Below are positions 18,070 to 29,093 of a stretch of DNA of 48,287 nucleotides, piece after piece. Positions within the stretch are counted from its first letter, which is position 1. Every line of letters starts with the position of its first letter. A program made the translations under genes and the position numbers. The notes under the pieces were generated by a model. That model saw nothing but the letters and a program-made list of their open reading frames with translations. It did not search any database and had not been told where the DNA came from. The DNA lies in the NCBI GenBank assembly GCA_030016715.1, contig JASEJD010000004.1, positions 124,742 to 173,028 of the forward strand, written 5' to 3'. The DNA comes from Methanobacteriaceae archaeon (GTDB lineage: Archaea; Methanobacteriota; Methanobacteria; Methanobacteriales; Methanobacteriaceae).

Positions 18070-19251
18070 TTAAATTTGCGAATTAAATATATTACCATCA
18101 CTTATTACAAATTTAATATTTTCCTTGTTTGTACGGTTGATAATAGATAGAATTGGATTTAATGAGTTCTGTTTTATAATTATTAAATCTGCAGCCATTC
18201 CTTCTTTCAGATAACCTATGTTCATATCAAGTGCTTTTCCAGCATTAACAGTAGCCATCTTAAATATTTCTTCTGGAGAAAAATACTGTTTATAATATCC
18301 TCTTGTGACTTTCAAGGAATATTCCATCTCCTGTAACATATTTGGAGAGTTGAACATTACATTATCAGTTCCTAGAAGTAGGTTTATCCCATGATCATGC
18401 AATTCCTTTATGGGGGGAATACCCACATTCAAAGCACCATTAGAGCGGGGACAGCATACTACTGATGGATTAGAGGATGATAATAACTTTAAATCATCAG
18501 ATAAAGGTTCAGTTAAATGAACTAACATGTTAAATCCGGTTTGAAGTGCTCTTGCAACTTCTGTAGCCCCGTATTCATTTAATGAGTTTATTTGAAGTTC
18601 TTCATATTCTGCTACGTGAATTGCTGAAATTTTTCCCTGTTTTCTGCATTCATCAGTAATAATTGAAGCGGTTTCATCACTAATTTCTCCAAGACCACTG
18701 GCTGCTATTCCATCACAAGATTTTAGAAGTTTAATAATAGTTTCTCTTAATAATTTTGGTCTAGTTTTATCATCCATAAAAGATCCATCACGGCCAAGTA
18801 CAATTTTTTTTATGGGTAAATCCTCGGTAGCCTCTTTAATTAAATTTATACCCTCAAGACCGCCCTCCCTAAAATCTATGAAAGTAGTGGTTCCTGTAGA
18901 TAACATTTCTATAATAGATTCTTTCATAGAAGCTACAATATCTTCTGAAGATGTTTCAGCAAGTATTTTATGTTTTAGTCCATTTGGAGGTTTAACAATA
19001 TCTGATATATCCTTTCCATCCCCTAAATCCTTTGCAACAGAATCTCCTAAATGAATGTGGGAGTTAACTAAAGCAGGAGCAATGATTGAGCCATTAGCAT
19101 CAATTTTTTTACCTTTATATACTTTGCTAGTGGTGATGTCGGTTATCTGATCCTCCTCAATTACTACACTAGCTTTCAATGGTTCCAGTTCTTCTCCATA
19201 TAGAATCAAACCATTTTCAATTACTAACATATGATTAATTATGTTTTCCAT
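18070..19251 (-). CDS. Amidohydrolase-superfamily deaminase/hydrolase
   Basis: 393 residues of the metal-dependent amidohydrolase fold with flanking beta-sandwich segments. Metal ligands can be assigned: H65/H67 (NSHIHLGD), H212 (AIHVAE), H245 (LVHLTEP) and D296 (LLGTDN). The CCPRSNGALNVGIPPI loop is typical of the ATZ/TRZ, SsnA-like deaminase branch, which acts on purines, pterins or aminohydrolysable rings. The HxH strand differs from the methanogen deoxyadenosine/MTA deaminase (DadD) pattern I recall, so I do not assign that name. Neither this ATG nor the in-frame ATG at codon 8 has a good SD, so the start is uncertain. It stands alone and its substrate is unknown. Confidence 0.82.
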   Translation of the reverse strand: MENIINHMLVIENGLILYGEELEPLKASVVIEEDQITDITTSKVYKGKKIDANGSIIAPALVNSHIHLGDSVAKDLGDGKDISDIVKPPNGLKHKILAETSSEDIVASMKESIIEMLSTGTTTFIDFREGGLEGINLIKEATEDLPIKKIVLGRDGSFMDDKTRPKLLRETIIKLLKSCDGIAASGLGEISDETASIITDECRKQGKISAIHVAEYEELQINSLNEYGATEVARALQTGFNMLVHLTEPLSDDLKLLSSSNPSVVCCPRSNGALNVGIPPIKELHDHGINLLLGTDNVMFNSPNMLQEMEYSLKVTRGYYKQYFSPEEIFKMATVNAGKALDMNIGYLKEGMAADLIIIKQNSLNPILSIINRTNKENIKFVISDGNIFNSQI

Positions 19252-19603
19252 AGTTATATATCTGCAATTCTTTAAATTGAAAAATATTCAAGAATTCTTT
19301 ATAAAATAAAGTTGTAAAAAATTGGTATATAATATTAAAGAAGGGTAAATGATTGATTAAAATGTTCTCGTATTATCTTTTAAAAAACTGCAAATTTTTT
19401 GTAAGTCTCATTGTTGATCCAACTATACTTGATTTATACTCTAATTGTTATTTTTTTATTTCCATAACAAATGAATATGAAGATCTTGTATAAGGGTTTG
19501 TTAAAAAAATTTTCTTCTAAAAAGACTAAAAAAAACTTTGCTGGATGTGATGAATTAAAATCTTTAAAAAATTAACTTTTAAACAAAGAATAGAATTAAA
19601 ATA
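19252..19603. other. 352-nt intergenic region
   Basis: This lies between the amidohydrolase and the secreted caspase-like gene, both on the minus strand. Apart from a possible 34-codon reading frame on the plus strand (entered separately) with a TATA-like TTTATACT at 19433-19440, I see only AT-rich sequence. Confidence 0.4.
19471..19575 (+). CDS. Possible small basic peptide (34 aa), unsupported by homology
   Basis: ATG at 19471 opens 34 codons to TAA. The product is strongly basic (MNMKILYKGLLKKFSSKKTK, then a short tail with one Cys) with non-random-looking composition. There is no SD, but TTTATACT lies about 35 nt upstream, which would give a leader of about 10 nt. It is a candidate only; chance occurrence in AT-rich DNA is quite possible. 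Confidence 0.25.
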   Translation: MNMKILYKGLLKKFSSKKTKKNFAGCDELKSLKN

Positions 19604-21046
19604 TTAGATTATTCTAGTTCTTTCGGTGGTATATTTAATGTTATTGATTCTTGTGGTTTCATTGACCCTTTTTGTGTAGTCAGCAACTGCTTGTATGTAA
19701 TAACGTCCTCTTTTGATTTTTCTTGGCGTTCGGAAGTAGTTAGTCACACTACTAGATTGGCCTGGTTTGAGTTTCCCCACCCATCTTCTTCCCAGATAGT
19801 ATCTTTTAGACTTTTTGGTATTTCTAAGGTAAAAAGCCACATAAAATCCGCTTCCCGTTGATAAAGTGCCGTTATTTCTAACACTATTTCTAACACGAAT
19901 ATTTCTACCTCTTCGCGCAGTTTTAGGTGCTTTAACAGATTGCATAACAATATCTGGTTTCTTTGGTGATAGAGTAGGTTTATTAACCACTTTAATGTTT
20001 TTTATTGATGAAGAACTTAATCCATTTTCATCAGTAACTTTTAATTTTACAGTGTAAATCCCGGTTTTGGAGTAAGTATGGGATGGATTGATAGAACTAG
20101 ATGATGATTGGTATTTTCCATCCCCAAAATTCCAGTGATAGTTAACAATTCTTTTTTCACCAGGAGAAGAAAGATCTGTAAATTTTATTGCTTGATTTAC
20201 ATAATAAGGACTAGAATTTATCGAAAATTTAGAAAAACAAATTTTACGTGTTCTGTCACTGTTATACCATGCTTCAGCAGCGGCATCATCATACGCAGTT
20301 GTACTTGCCACTGAAGGGAAAACCCCGGACCAATCACCTACAAATGCTGTATGGCCATGGTCATTACGCCAAACCAATGTGTTACTATACAATGTTGACG
20401 TTACGATTTTCTCATAATTCTTATTATTAGCATCAGCAAAATTCGTAGCCCCATTTAAAAAATCATCAATAATTTCATCTCCATATGCCGAGGCATAGTA
20501 ATTTGCATTGGCCCCTACAAACATACTTGCAAAATTATAAATGGTTTCAACGGGATTTGCAACTTCTTTATTCCCTACCCATCCAGTTGAAAAACAAGCA
20601 TGTAACAATATTACTGGAATATTCTGCTTAAATGGCGCATAAAATAATGGGGAAGACCATCCTTCCCTCATTTTATCTCCAATACCCCAAATATAACCAT
20701 TAGAACCAACAATAGCAAATGGTGGAGTAGCAGTACCCCCATTTCCATTATAATTTCCTGATTGGTATCCACCATGACCTATGTATATTACAGCATCAGC
20801 ATCATACATTCCTTTTAGAATGTTTTTAGTGGTTGCATCTTCCCCATACAATTCTAAAACTTCATATCCTTGATTTTTTAATTTATTAGCTACTTCAACA
20901 GCTTTATTATAAAAATCGGGTAAATCATTATTAGAATCACCAATTACAAGTATATGGGCCTCTGAAGTTGAAAGGGATAATATGAAAGAAAAAGAAAATA
21001 ATGAAAAGATCATTATTAATGATAATATTTTTTTGATACTTTCCAC
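19604..21046 (-). CDS. Secreted caspase/gingipain-like His-Cys protein with PKD and CARDB-like domains
   Basis: About 480 residues. A signal peptide (VESIKK then a 20-residue hydrophobic core ending STSEA) leads to an alpha/beta domain starting HILVIGDS. This domain has a histidine after a hydrophobic strand (AVIYIGHGGY) and a cysteine after the next (VILLHACFSTGW), the His/Cys dyad layout of clan CD (caspase, gingipain, CHAT). From the GTG start these are about H91 and C151. A PKD domain follows (YHWNFGDGKY), then a CARDB-like beta domain (VKAPKTARRGRNIRV to the end). There is no C-terminal anchor. I prefer the GTG at 21046, six bases after GGGTG and directly before the signal peptide; an ATG at 21100 would add 18 residues. 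Exported peptidase or adhesin is inferred; the true substrate is unknown. Confidence 0.75.
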   Translation of the reverse strand: MESIKKILSLIMIFSLFSFSFILSLSTSEAHILVIGDSNNDLPDFYNKAVEVANKLKNQGYEVLELYGEDATTKNILKGMYDADAVIYIGHGGYQSGNYNGNGGTATPPFAIVGSNGYIWGIGDKMREGWSSPLFYAPFKQNIPVILLHACFSTGWVGNKEVANPVETIYNFASMFVGANANYYASAYGDEIIDDFLNGATNFADANNKNYEKIVTSTLYSNTLVWRNDHGHTAFVGDWSGVFPSVASTTAYDDAAAEAWYNSDRTRKICFSKFSINSSPYYVNQAIKFTDLSSPGEKRIVNYHWNFGDGKYQSSSSSINPSHTYSKTGIYTVKLKVTDENGLSSSSIKNIKVVNKPTLSPKKPDIVMQSVKAPKTARRGRNIRVRNSVRNNGTLSTGSGFYVAFYLRNTKKSKRYYLGRRWVGKLKPGQSSSVTNYFRTPRKIKRGRYYIQAVADYTKRVNETTRINNIKYTTERTRII

Positions 21047-21193
21047 TTTATGCACCCAACCAGTATGTATAAAAAAATTATATCTAACTTTTTTAACCAT
21101 TATACACTCACATTAATATTTATTTTTGTAAAAGTTTTGTGCCTTTGTTCACATAAAGTTTGGAAAAAAAATTCTTAATATATAAAAAATGAT

Positions 21194-24100
21194 TTATCGA
21201 TTATGATAATCATTTAATGACTTAACTTTTATTTCACCTTCTTTAACATTTTCAATAGCATTTAAAGCAGCTCTTGCGCCTGCCAAGGTTGTTACATATG
21301 GTATGCCCAATTCAACTGCCAATCTCCTAATATAGTATCCGTCATCTGCTGATTGTTTACCAGAAGGGGTATTGATAATTAAGCCAATTTCACCATTCAA
21401 CATTGCATCTCTAATATTTGGAGATCCCTGGCTTATTTTCCTTATTTTATCAATCTTTACATAGTCTTTAACAGCATTAGCAGTTCCACGAGTAGCAACT
21501 AATTCAAATCCAAGTTCTTCTGCTTTTTTAGCTATGTCCTTTATTTTATCTTTGTCTGCGTCTTTTACACTTAAAAAGATTTTTCCTTTAGTTGGTAACT
21601 CCATGTTAGCAGAAAGCTGGGACTTATAGTATGAAACACCAAAATTTTCATCAATACCCATACTTTCTCCAGTGGACCTCATCTCTGGTCCTAATATTGA
21701 ATCAGCCTCAGGGAGCTTTATGAAAGGGAAAACAGATTCTTTCACTGCCACGTGATCTATTTCTATATCTTCAGTTAATCCCAGATCAACCAATTTGTAT
21801 CCTATCATTAATTTTGCTGCGATTTTGGCTAATGGTATCCCCACTGCCTTACTCACGAAAGGAACTGTTCTACTGGCCCTTGGATTTGCCTCTAAGATAT
21901 ATACTTGAGGTTCATCATCCAGTTTAACTGCATATTGAATATTAATTAAACCTATAACATCAAGTTCTAATGCTAATTTTTTTGTATAATCCTTTATAGT
22001 ATCAATTATATTTCTAGGAATACTCTGAGGAGGGATTACACAAGCAGAATCACCAGAATGTACTCCTGCTTCTTCAATATGCTCCATTATTCCTCCAATA
22101 AAGACTGTTTCTCCATCAGATAATGCATCAACATCCACCTCTATTGCATCTTCTAGAAATTTATCTACTAAAATGGGGTGTTCTGGAGATATTTTTACTG
22201 CTTCTTTCATGTATTCCTTTAGTTCAACATCATCATAAACTATCTCCATTGCCCGGCCACCAAGAACGTAAGATGGTCTTACTAGTACTGGGAATCCAAT
22301 TCTTTCTGCAACTAATCTTGATTCTTCAAAAGAGTTAGCTATCCCATAATCTGCTTGGGGAATATTTAACTTTTCAAGTACCTTGGTAAATCGTTCCCTA
22401 TCTTCTACTCGATCAATACTCTCATGGGGAGTACCTAAAATTTTTACACCTTCATGGGCAAGAGGAACAGCCAGATTAATTGATGTTTGACCACCAAACT
22501 GAACAACAACTCCTTCTGGTTTTTCCTTGTCAACTATGGACATAACATCTTCTAGAGTTAATGGTTCAAAATATAATTTATTAGATATATCATAATCTGT
22601 TGAAACAGTTTCCGGATTATTATTTATAATAATAGTTTCTACACCTTCATCTTTAAGTGCCATAGCAGCATGAACACAGCAATAATCAAATTCTATACCC
22701 TGACCTATTCTAATAGGTCCTGCGCCAATTATTATTACTTTTTTATTTTGAGAAACATCAACTTCATCTTCTAATTCATATGTACTGTAATAATAGGGAG
22801 TTTTAGCTTCAAATTCAGCTGCACAAGTATCTACCATTTTGTAAGTAGGAATTATTCCATTTTTCTTCCTATAGGATGTAACATCTCCAAAATCTACTCC
22901 AGCGAGCTCTGCTATTTTTTTATCAGAAAATCCCATCTTTTTTGCATCTTCTAGAATATTCTTATCAAAAACATTCCCTTTTATAAGACGTTCTTCGAAT
23001 TTAATGATGTTTAATAATTTGTAGAGGAAAAATTTGTCAATAAGAGTTTTTTGGTGAATTTCTTCGACTGATACTCCAGATTTTAGAGCAGTATAAATAT
23101 GGAATATTCTTTCATCGGTAGCCTTTTTTATGAGATCTTCGTCATATTTAACCTCATCAAATCCAAATCTACCGATATCGAGGGATCTTATTGCTTTATG
23201 TATAGCTTCCTCAATTGTTCGGCCTATAGACATTACTTCACCGGTAGATTTCATTTGTACACCAATTTCTTTGCTAATGCCTTTGAACTTGTCAAATGGC
23301 CAGCGGGGGACTTTAGCCACCACATAATCTAGGGTAGGTTCAAAAGAAGCCGGTGTTTCTTTAGTTATGTCATTTTGTATTTCATCTAAAGTCATTCCAA
23401 TTGCTATCTTAGCTGAGATTTTTGCAATTGGATAACCAGTTGCCTTTGATGCTAAGGCACTGCTTCTACTAACACGGGGATTAACTTCTATTACTTTATA
23501 ATCACCATTTTCAGGGTTAACTGCAAACTGAATATTACAGCCCCCTTGTATTTGGAGAGCTCTAATGATCTTTATTGAGGCATCTCTTAATTTGTGATGT
23601 TCAATGTCACTCAATGTCTGGGCCGGTGCAAAAACAATACTTTCACCAGTATGGATTCCCATAGGATCAAAGTTTTCCATATTACAAACAATTATGCAAG
23701 TGTCATTTTTATCCCTCATAACCTCATATTCAAACTCCTTCCATCCCAATACTGATTCGTCAATGAGTACTTGGTTAATGAAACTCATATCCAGACCACG
23801 GGTAGCTACTTCTATTAATTCTTCTTGGTTATGGGCTACTCCCCCACCAGTTCCTCCCAGAGTGAATGCTGGACGCACAATAATAGGATATCCAATCTCT
23901 TCAACAGCCTCTAAAGCCTCCTCTATAGATTCAACTGCTCTGCATTTAGGAATAGGCTCATTTAATTTCATCATGAAGTTTCCAAAAAGATCCCTGTCCT
24001 CAACATTCCGGATAGTTTCAACTGATGAACCAATTACTTTAATTCCTTCTAAAGCACCTATCTCTGACAGTCCTGTTGCCACGTTTAAACCCGTTTGTCC

Positions 24101-24373
24101 GCCCATGGTTGGCAAAATAGCATCTGGTTTCTCTTTTTCTATTATTTTGGCAACAATTTCTGGTGTTAGTGGTTCCACATAAACCTTGTCTGCAGTATCC
24201 ATGTCGGTTTGAATTGTTGCAGGATTACTATTGACCAATACTGTTTCTATTCCTTCGTCCATTAAAGATTTACAAGCTTGTGAACCAGAATAATCGAATT
24301 CAGCAGCTTGACCTATCTGAATAGGTCCGGATCCAATAATAAGCACTTTTTTTATATCATGATCTTTCGGCAT
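21194..24373 (-). CDS. carB: Carbamoyl-phosphate synthase large subunit
   Basis: 1059 residues, the usual length. It shows the internal duplication: two ATP-grasp halves starting [20 protein letters not shown] and [20 protein letters not shown], with MGGQTGLN / FGGQTSIN repeats, then a C-terminal MGS-like allosteric domain (about 930-1059, [14 protein letters not shown]). It makes carbamoyl phosphate from bicarbonate, glutamine-derived ammonia and two ATP, for pyrimidines and arginine. SD GGGGATG precedes the ATG. carA is 90 nt upstream on the same strand; the pair forms an operon carA-carB. Confidence 0.97.
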   Translation of the reverse strand: MPKDHDIKKVLIIGSGPIQIGQAAEFDYSGSQACKSLMDEGIETVLVNSNPATIQTDMDTADKVYVEPLTPEIVAKIIEKEKPDAILPTMGGQTGLNVATGLSEIGALEGIKVIGSSVETIRNVEDRDLFGNFMMKLNEPIPKCRAVESIEEALEAVEEIGYPIIVRPAFTLGGTGGGVAHNQEELIEVATRGLDMSFINQVLIDESVLGWKEFEYEVMRDKNDTCIIVCNMENFDPMGIHTGESIVFAPAQTLSDIEHHKLRDASIKIIRALQIQGGCNIQFAVNPENGDYKVIEVNPRVSRSSALASKATGYPIAKISAKIAIGMTLDEIQNDITKETPASFEPTLDYVVAKVPRWPFDKFKGISKEIGVQMKSTGEVMSIGRTIEEAIHKAIRSLDIGRFGFDEVKYDEDLIKKATDERIFHIYTALKSGVSVEEIHQKTLIDKFFLYKLLNIIKFEERLIKGNVFDKNILEDAKKMGFSDKKIAELAGVDFGDVTSYRKKNGIIPTYKMVDTCAAEFEAKTPYYYSTYELEDEVDVSQNKKVIIIGAGPIRIGQGIEFDYCCVHAAMALKDEGVETIIINNNPETVSTDYDISNKLYFEPLTLEDVMSIVDKEKPEGVVVQFGGQTSINLAVPLAHEGVKILGTPHESIDRVEDRERFTKVLEKLNIPQADYGIANSFEESRLVAERIGFPVLVRPSYVLGGRAMEIVYDDVELKEYMKEAVKISPEHPILVDKFLEDAIEVDVDALSDGETVFIGGIMEHIEEAGVHSGDSACVIPPQSIPRNIIDTIKDYTKKLALELDVIGLINIQYAVKLDDEPQVYILEANPRASRTVPFVSKAVGIPLAKIAAKLMIGYKLVDLGLTEDIEIDHVAVKESVFPFIKLPEADSILGPEMRSTGESMGIDENFGVSYYKSQLSANMELPTKGKIFLSVKDADKDKIKDIAKKAEELGFELVATRGTANAVKDYVKIDKIRKISQGSPNIRDAMLNGEIGLIINTPSGKQSADDGYYIRRLAVELGIPYVTTLAGARAALNAIENVKEGEIKVKSLNDYHNR

Positions 24374-24463
24374 TTACATCCCCATATTATATCATTTATT
24401 TTTTTAATAATTACATACTAACTTAATCAAACATATATCTATTAAATTTAAATTAAAGTAACC

Positions 24464-25546
24464 TCAGTATGATTTCATTATATCCACGAATTTATCAAAG
24501 GCATAATCAGTATCATGAGGTCCTGGCCCGGCTTCAGGGTGGTACTGAACACTGGTAATAGGTAATTCAATGTGTTTTATTCCTTCAATAGTATGGTCGT
24601 TTAAATTTATATGAGTTACTTCAAGAGGAATATCTTTGATTGAATGTTCATCAACTGTAAAACCGTGATTTTGCGATGTTATAGAAACTTTACCAGAATC
24701 TAAATCTTTTATTGGTTGATTTACTCCCCGATGCCCAAACTTCATTTTATATGTTTTTGCTCCAAATGCCATGGATATTATCTGCTGGCCTAAACAAATT
24801 CCAAATATTGGTAATTTTTCTGATAGTTTTTTTACTGTATTTATTGCTTCTGGTATACGGACAGGATTTCCAGGTCCACTGGAAACAAGAACAGCATCTG
24901 GATCAAAATCTAATAATTTATTATAATGAATTTTATAAGGTAGTAATATAACGCCAATCTCTCTTTTTAGAAAAGCTTTTATGCTGTTATTTTTTATTCC
25001 ACAATCAATAATGGCAATTCTGTGTTTGTAATTTTCTCCTAATATTTTAGGTTCATTAACACATACCTTGTCCACCAGATCAATGTCTACAATTGAGGGT
25101 TGGTTTTTTGCTATATCTAGAAGTTCTTCGTCTCCTATTTTCTCAGTAGAAATTGCTCCTTTCAGTGCCCCGTGTTCTCTTATTTTGATAGTAAGAGCTC
25201 TGGTGTCAATTCCTGCGATTCCAGGGATTTCATATTCCTCCAAAAAGTTAGATAAACTTTTCTGTGATAAGAAATGAGAAGGATGATCACATAATTCTCT
25301 AACTATAAAACCTTCAGCTTGTATTGCATCAGATTGGAACCATTCTTGATTAATACCATAATTTCCCTGCAGAGGGTAGGTATTCATTAATATTTGACCC
25401 TTAAAAGAAGGATCAGTAAGAGATTCCACATATCCTGACATTCCAGTTGAAAAAACTACTTCTCCTTTTTTTGTTGTTTTAGATCCAAATGCTTCGCCTT
25501 TTAGTATTGTACCATCTTCTAAAGCTAATTTTGCCGTTGTTACCAT
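24464..25546 (-). CDS. carA: Carbamoyl-phosphate synthase small subunit (glutamine amidotransferase)
   Basis: 360 residues. The N-terminal CPSase small domain begins [16 protein letters not shown]. The class I amidotransferase domain holds the nucleophile in [16 protein letters not shown] and the His/Glu pair in [13 protein letters not shown]. It hydrolyses glutamine and channels ammonia to CarB. The SD GGTGATTGG lies immediately before the ATG, downstream of a small structured leader that may control translation (separate entry). First gene of the carAB operon. Confidence 0.97.
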   Translation of the reverse strand: MVTTAKLALEDGTILKGEAFGSKTTKKGEVVFSTGMSGYVESLTDPSFKGQILMNTYPLQGNYGINQEWFQSDAIQAEGFIVRELCDHPSHFLSQKSLSNFLEEYEIPGIAGIDTRALTIKIREHGALKGAISTEKIGDEELLDIAKNQPSIVDIDLVDKVCVNEPKILGENYKHRIAIIDCGIKNNSIKAFLKREIGVILLPYKIHYNKLLDFDPDAVLVSSGPGNPVRIPEAINTVKKLSEKLPIFGICLGQQIISMAFGAKTYKMKFGHRGVNQPIKDLDSGKVSITSQNHGFTVDEHSIKDIPLEVTHINLNDHTIEGIKHIELPITSVQYHPEAGPGPHDTDYAFDKFVDIMKSY

Positions 25547-25550
25547 CCAA

Positions 25551-25591
25551 TCACCATTATCACTACATGTGATAAGCCATTATTAGGGCTT
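25551..25591 (-). promoter_or_regulatory. Structured carA leader that could mask the ribosome binding site
   Basis: Reading the minus strand, AAGCC and GGCTT form a 5-bp stem. Immediately after, TTATCAC and GTGATAA (25575-25569 and 25563-25557) form a perfect 7-bp stem with a 5-nt loop. The SD that follows (GGTGAT) contains the same GTGAT, so ATCAC could pair either with the nearby GTGAT or with the SD itself. The arrangement is seen directly; a regulatory switch is inference. Confidence 0.4.
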
Positions 25592-25638
25592 ACCTATTCT
25601 ATCAAATATTCCTAATTGCCAAAATTCATCTTGAAAAG

Positions 25639-25646
25639 TTTATATG
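25639..25646 (-). promoter_or_regulatory. Putative TATA box of carAB
   Basis: The minus strand reads CATATAAA, about 95 bases upstream of the carA ATG. A start about 25 nt downstream would give a leader of about 70 nt that contains the hairpins described above. Confidence 0.4.
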
Positions 25647-25691
25647 ATGTTTAAATTAATTATTTTTTGGATTTATTGACATCTACTTGAT

Positions 25692-26141
<450 letters not shown>

Positions 26142-26160
26142 ATAATCTCCAGTGATAATA

Positions 26161-26580
26161 ATGTGGAAAGATTTTTCTTGTTATATTATCAATAATTACT
26201 CAGATGCCAATAAGATTGTGGAAGTAGGAGTGGGAAACTTTGTTAAAGTAGCCCGTAACTTACAAAGGTATTTAAATAAGGATATAATCATGACTGATAT
26301 TAAACCTTATCATGATGAAATCATAGAAGATGACATCACAAAACCAGATCTGAAGATTTACAGAGGATCTGCATTAATATATTCCATAAGACCTCCAACA
26401 GAACTTCACCCACATTTAGTAAATTTAGCTATTAAAATGAACTCTGATCTAATAATAAAACATTTATCCACAGAATTTCTTAATATACCTAAAATTAATT
26501 TAAAAAAATCTGATAATAAAAATGAATTCAAATTAATTAATTATAAAAAAGCAAGTTTTTACAAGATGTGTTGCAAATGA
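26161..26580 (+). CDS. UPF0146 family protein
   Basis: 139 residues. Recognisable as the archaeal UPF0146 family from IVEVGVGNFVKVARNL, the DIKP segment and ALIYSIRPPTELHPHLV; these resemble a small truncated Rossmann methyltransferase core (VEVGVG is the SAM-loop position). No function is established. The ATG at 26161 follows GTGAT; an in-frame GTG at 26152 overlaps that SD and is less likely. The stop overlaps the start of the P-type ATPase gene (ATGA), so both are coupled. Confidence 0.85.
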   Translation: MWKDFSCYIINNYSDANKIVEVGVGNFVKVARNLQRYLNKDIIMTDIKPYHDEIIEDDITKPDLKIYRGSALIYSIRPPTELHPHLVNLAIKMNSDLIIKHLSTEFLNIPKINLKKSDNKNEFKLINYKKASFYKMCCK

Positions 26581-29093
26581 AATGGCAAAATCTCAGTATC
26601 AAAGACACTCTTAACAAACTAGAAACTACCGAAAGTGGTTTGTCTGAGGAAGAAGCCAATAAAAGGCTTTCAAAATATGGAAAAAATGAATTAGTAGAAG
26701 AAAAAAAAGACGGGCCGATTAAACTATTTTTAATGCAATTCATGGACATTTTAATACTTTTACTTATTGTGGCAGCAATTGCTGCTTTTTTTGTAGGAGA
26801 TCAAATAGATGCAATTGTCATTTTAGTAGTAGTTGTTGTCAACTCAATTGTAGGGTTTGTCCAGGAATATAGGGCAGAAAAAGCCATGGAAAAATTAAAA
26901 AGTTTGATCACTAGCAAAGCAGTTGTAATTAGAGATGGGAAAAAACAAAAAATTTCTGCTTCTGATCTTACCTTAGGAGATATAGTAATTATAGAAGAGG
27001 GAGATAGTGTTCCTGCAGATTTAAGAATAATCCAAAGTGCAGACCTTCGAATAGACGAATCTGCCTTGACTGGAGAATCTATACCCGTGCCCAAAAATGA
27101 AAAACCAATAGAATCACAAGATAAAAAAAATAGTAATTTGGCTTTAATGGATTCTAATGTAGTTTCTGGTAATGGTAAAGGAGTTGTAGTAGAAATAGGA
27201 ATGAAAACCAGTATAGGTAAGATTGCCCAGATGATACAAACTGAGGACGCTAAAACACCTTTACAAGAAAAGATTGCCAGTTTAGGAAAAACTTTGGGTA
27301 TTATTGCCATTGTAATATGTGTCTTTGTATTTGCTCTGGAATACTTACAAGGAATTCCTTTGGTTGAAACATTTATGACTGCTGTTTCACTTGCTGTTGC
27401 TGCTGTTCCAGAAGGTCTCCCCGCCATTCTAACACTTACACTTGCACTGGGGATGCAGAGAATGGCTAAGACAAATGCTGTGGTTAGAAAATTATTAGCT
27501 GTGGAAACTTTAGGATCTTGTTCTGTTATATGTACGGATAAAACCGGAACTTTGACCAAAAATAAAATGACTGTTCGAGAAACCCATATAACCTCTTTTA
27601 AGAGGGCTTATGAGATAAGTGCATTATGTAACAATGCCCACCTATCAAAAGGAAAAATAATTGGAGACCCTACAGATGGAGCATTACTAATTTTCGCAGA
27701 TGATAACGGGTATCATAAAGAAGAAATGGAAAAAAAGTATCCTAGAATCTCAGAAATTCCTCTAGACAGTACTCGAAAAAGGATGACCACTATTAATGAA
27801 TTTTCTGGAAAAAATATTCTTTTAACTAAAGGTGCGCCTGAAATTATCCTAAAAAGCTGCAGTAAAATAGATAATGAAGGAAAAATAACTGAACTAACTG
27901 AAGCAGTGAAAACAGAAATTACAAATGAATTGAATCGAATGACCAGTAATGCTTTACGGGTGCTGGCTTTAGCTTATAGGGAACTAAGTTCAGATGAAGA
28001 TATTACATTGAAAGAAGATTTAGAAAATGACCTTATTTTTGTTGGATTAGTAGGAATGATGGACCCTCCCCGTAAAGAAGCCGAAAAAGCTGTTAAAACG
28101 TGTCAAAAAGCAGGAATTAAAGTAGTGATGATAACTGGAGATCATAAAGATACTGCTGCCGCAATAGCAAAAGAAATTGGTATTCTAACTCAAGGAAGAG
28201 TTATAAATGGACCAGAACTAGATCAAATAGATGATGAAGAATTTGAAAAAATAGTGGAACAAGTCCAAGTATATGCACGTGTTTTCCCGGAACAAAAAGT
28301 AAGAATAGTAGAGGCTCTACAGAATAAAGGAAATGTTGTTTCCATGACTGGTGATGGAGTAAATGATGCTCCTGCCTTAAAAAAAGCAGCTATTGGTGTT
28401 TCCATGGGTACGGGTACTGATGTTGCTAAGGAATCCTCAGATATGGTGCTTCAAGATGACAACTTCGCCACCATTGTTCATGCAGTTAAAGAAGGAAGAA
28501 CCATATTTGACAATATAAGGCGTTTTGTAAAATTCCAAGTTTCAACCAATGTGGGAGCCATATTAACTATTGTATCAGCTTCTATATTCAGTATTCCAAT
28601 TCCATTTAACCCTATTCAGATATTATGGATAAATATTATTATGGACGGGCCTCCCGCCCAATCACTGGGAATTGAACCTTCTGAAAGCAATATTATGGAA
28701 AGAAAACCAGAAAAAGAAAATATTCTCCCTAAAAAGAATCTTTTAAGGATTATATTAGCTGGGATTGTCATGAGTGTGGGTACTTTAGCTCTATACTATT
28801 TCCAGCTTTCCAGTGGAGTAGAAACCATGCATGCTATGACTGTTGCTTTCACAGTTTTTGTCATGTTCCAAATATTTAACGTGTTTAATTGTAAATCAAA
28901 ATCAGGGTTGTCCAACCGATTCCTTCTAATTGCTGTTGCAGCCTCATTTATACTCCAATTATGTGTAATTTATATACCCTTTTTACAGGGGATATTTAGA
29001 ACAGTTGCATTATCAGGGATTGATTGGATTCTAATATTCTTAGTGGCCTCAACTATTATTATAAGTGAAAAGATAGTGGAGAAGATGTCCTAA
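26577..29093 (+). CDS. P-type cation-transporting ATPase (P2A/Ca2+-pump-like)
   Basis: 838 residues. The N-terminal cation-ATPase domain is at 1-70. The actuator domain has LTGESIPV (164-171). The phosphorylated aspartate is D321 in CTDKTGTLTKN, the hinge is MTGDGVNDAPALKKA, and about ten membrane helices are visible. Helix 4 keeps AAVPEGLPA (the E309 position of SERCA); helix 6 reads WINIIMDGPPAQSLG, keeping the Asn and Asp. The SERCA site I glutamate in helix 5 is Ala (TNVGAIL) and the helix 6 Thr is Met, so only one ion site (site II, as in PMCA pumps) looks intact. Ca2+ is likely, but Mn2+ or Na+ cannot be excluded. The ATG overlaps the UPF0146 stop. Confidence 0.92.
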   Translation: MKWQNLSIKDTLNKLETTESGLSEEEANKRLSKYGKNELVEEKKDGPIKLFLMQFMDILILLLIVAAIAAFFVGDQIDAIVILVVVVVNSIVGFVQEYRAEKAMEKLKSLITSKAVVIRDGKKQKISASDLTLGDIVIIEEGDSVPADLRIIQSADLRIDESALTGESIPVPKNEKPIESQDKKNSNLALMDSNVVSGNGKGVVVEIGMKTSIGKIAQMIQTEDAKTPLQEKIASLGKTLGIIAIVICVFVFALEYLQGIPLVETFMTAVSLAVAAVPEGLPAILTLTLALGMQRMAKTNAVVRKLLAVETLGSCSVICTDKTGTLTKNKMTVRETHITSFKRAYEISALCNNAHLSKGKIIGDPTDGALLIFADDNGYHKEEMEKKYPRISEIPLDSTRKRMTTINEFSGKNILLTKGAPEIILKSCSKIDNEGKITELTEAVKTEITNELNRMTSNALRVLALAYRELSSDEDITLKEDLENDLIFVGLVGMMDPPRKEAEKAVKTCQKAGIKVVMITGDHKDTAAAIAKEIGILTQGRVINGPELDQIDDEEFEKIVEQVQVYARVFPEQKVRIVEALQNKGNVVSMTGDGVNDAPALKKAAIGVSMGTGTDVAKESSDMVLQDDNFATIVHAVKEGRTIFDNIRRFVKFQVSTNVGAILTIVSASIFSIPIPFNPIQILWINIIMDGPPAQSLGIEPSESNIMERKPEKENILPKKNLLRIILAGIVMSVGTLALYYFQLSSGVETMHAMTVAFTVFVMFQIFNVFNCKSKSGLSNRFLLIAVAASFILQLCVIYIPFLQGIFRTVALSGIDWILIFLVASTIIISEKIVEKMS

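Noticed and set aside
26801-27559. 252-codon minus-strand frame
   Set aside because: It is antisense to the P-type ATPase with its DKTGTLT motif. No SD or domain.
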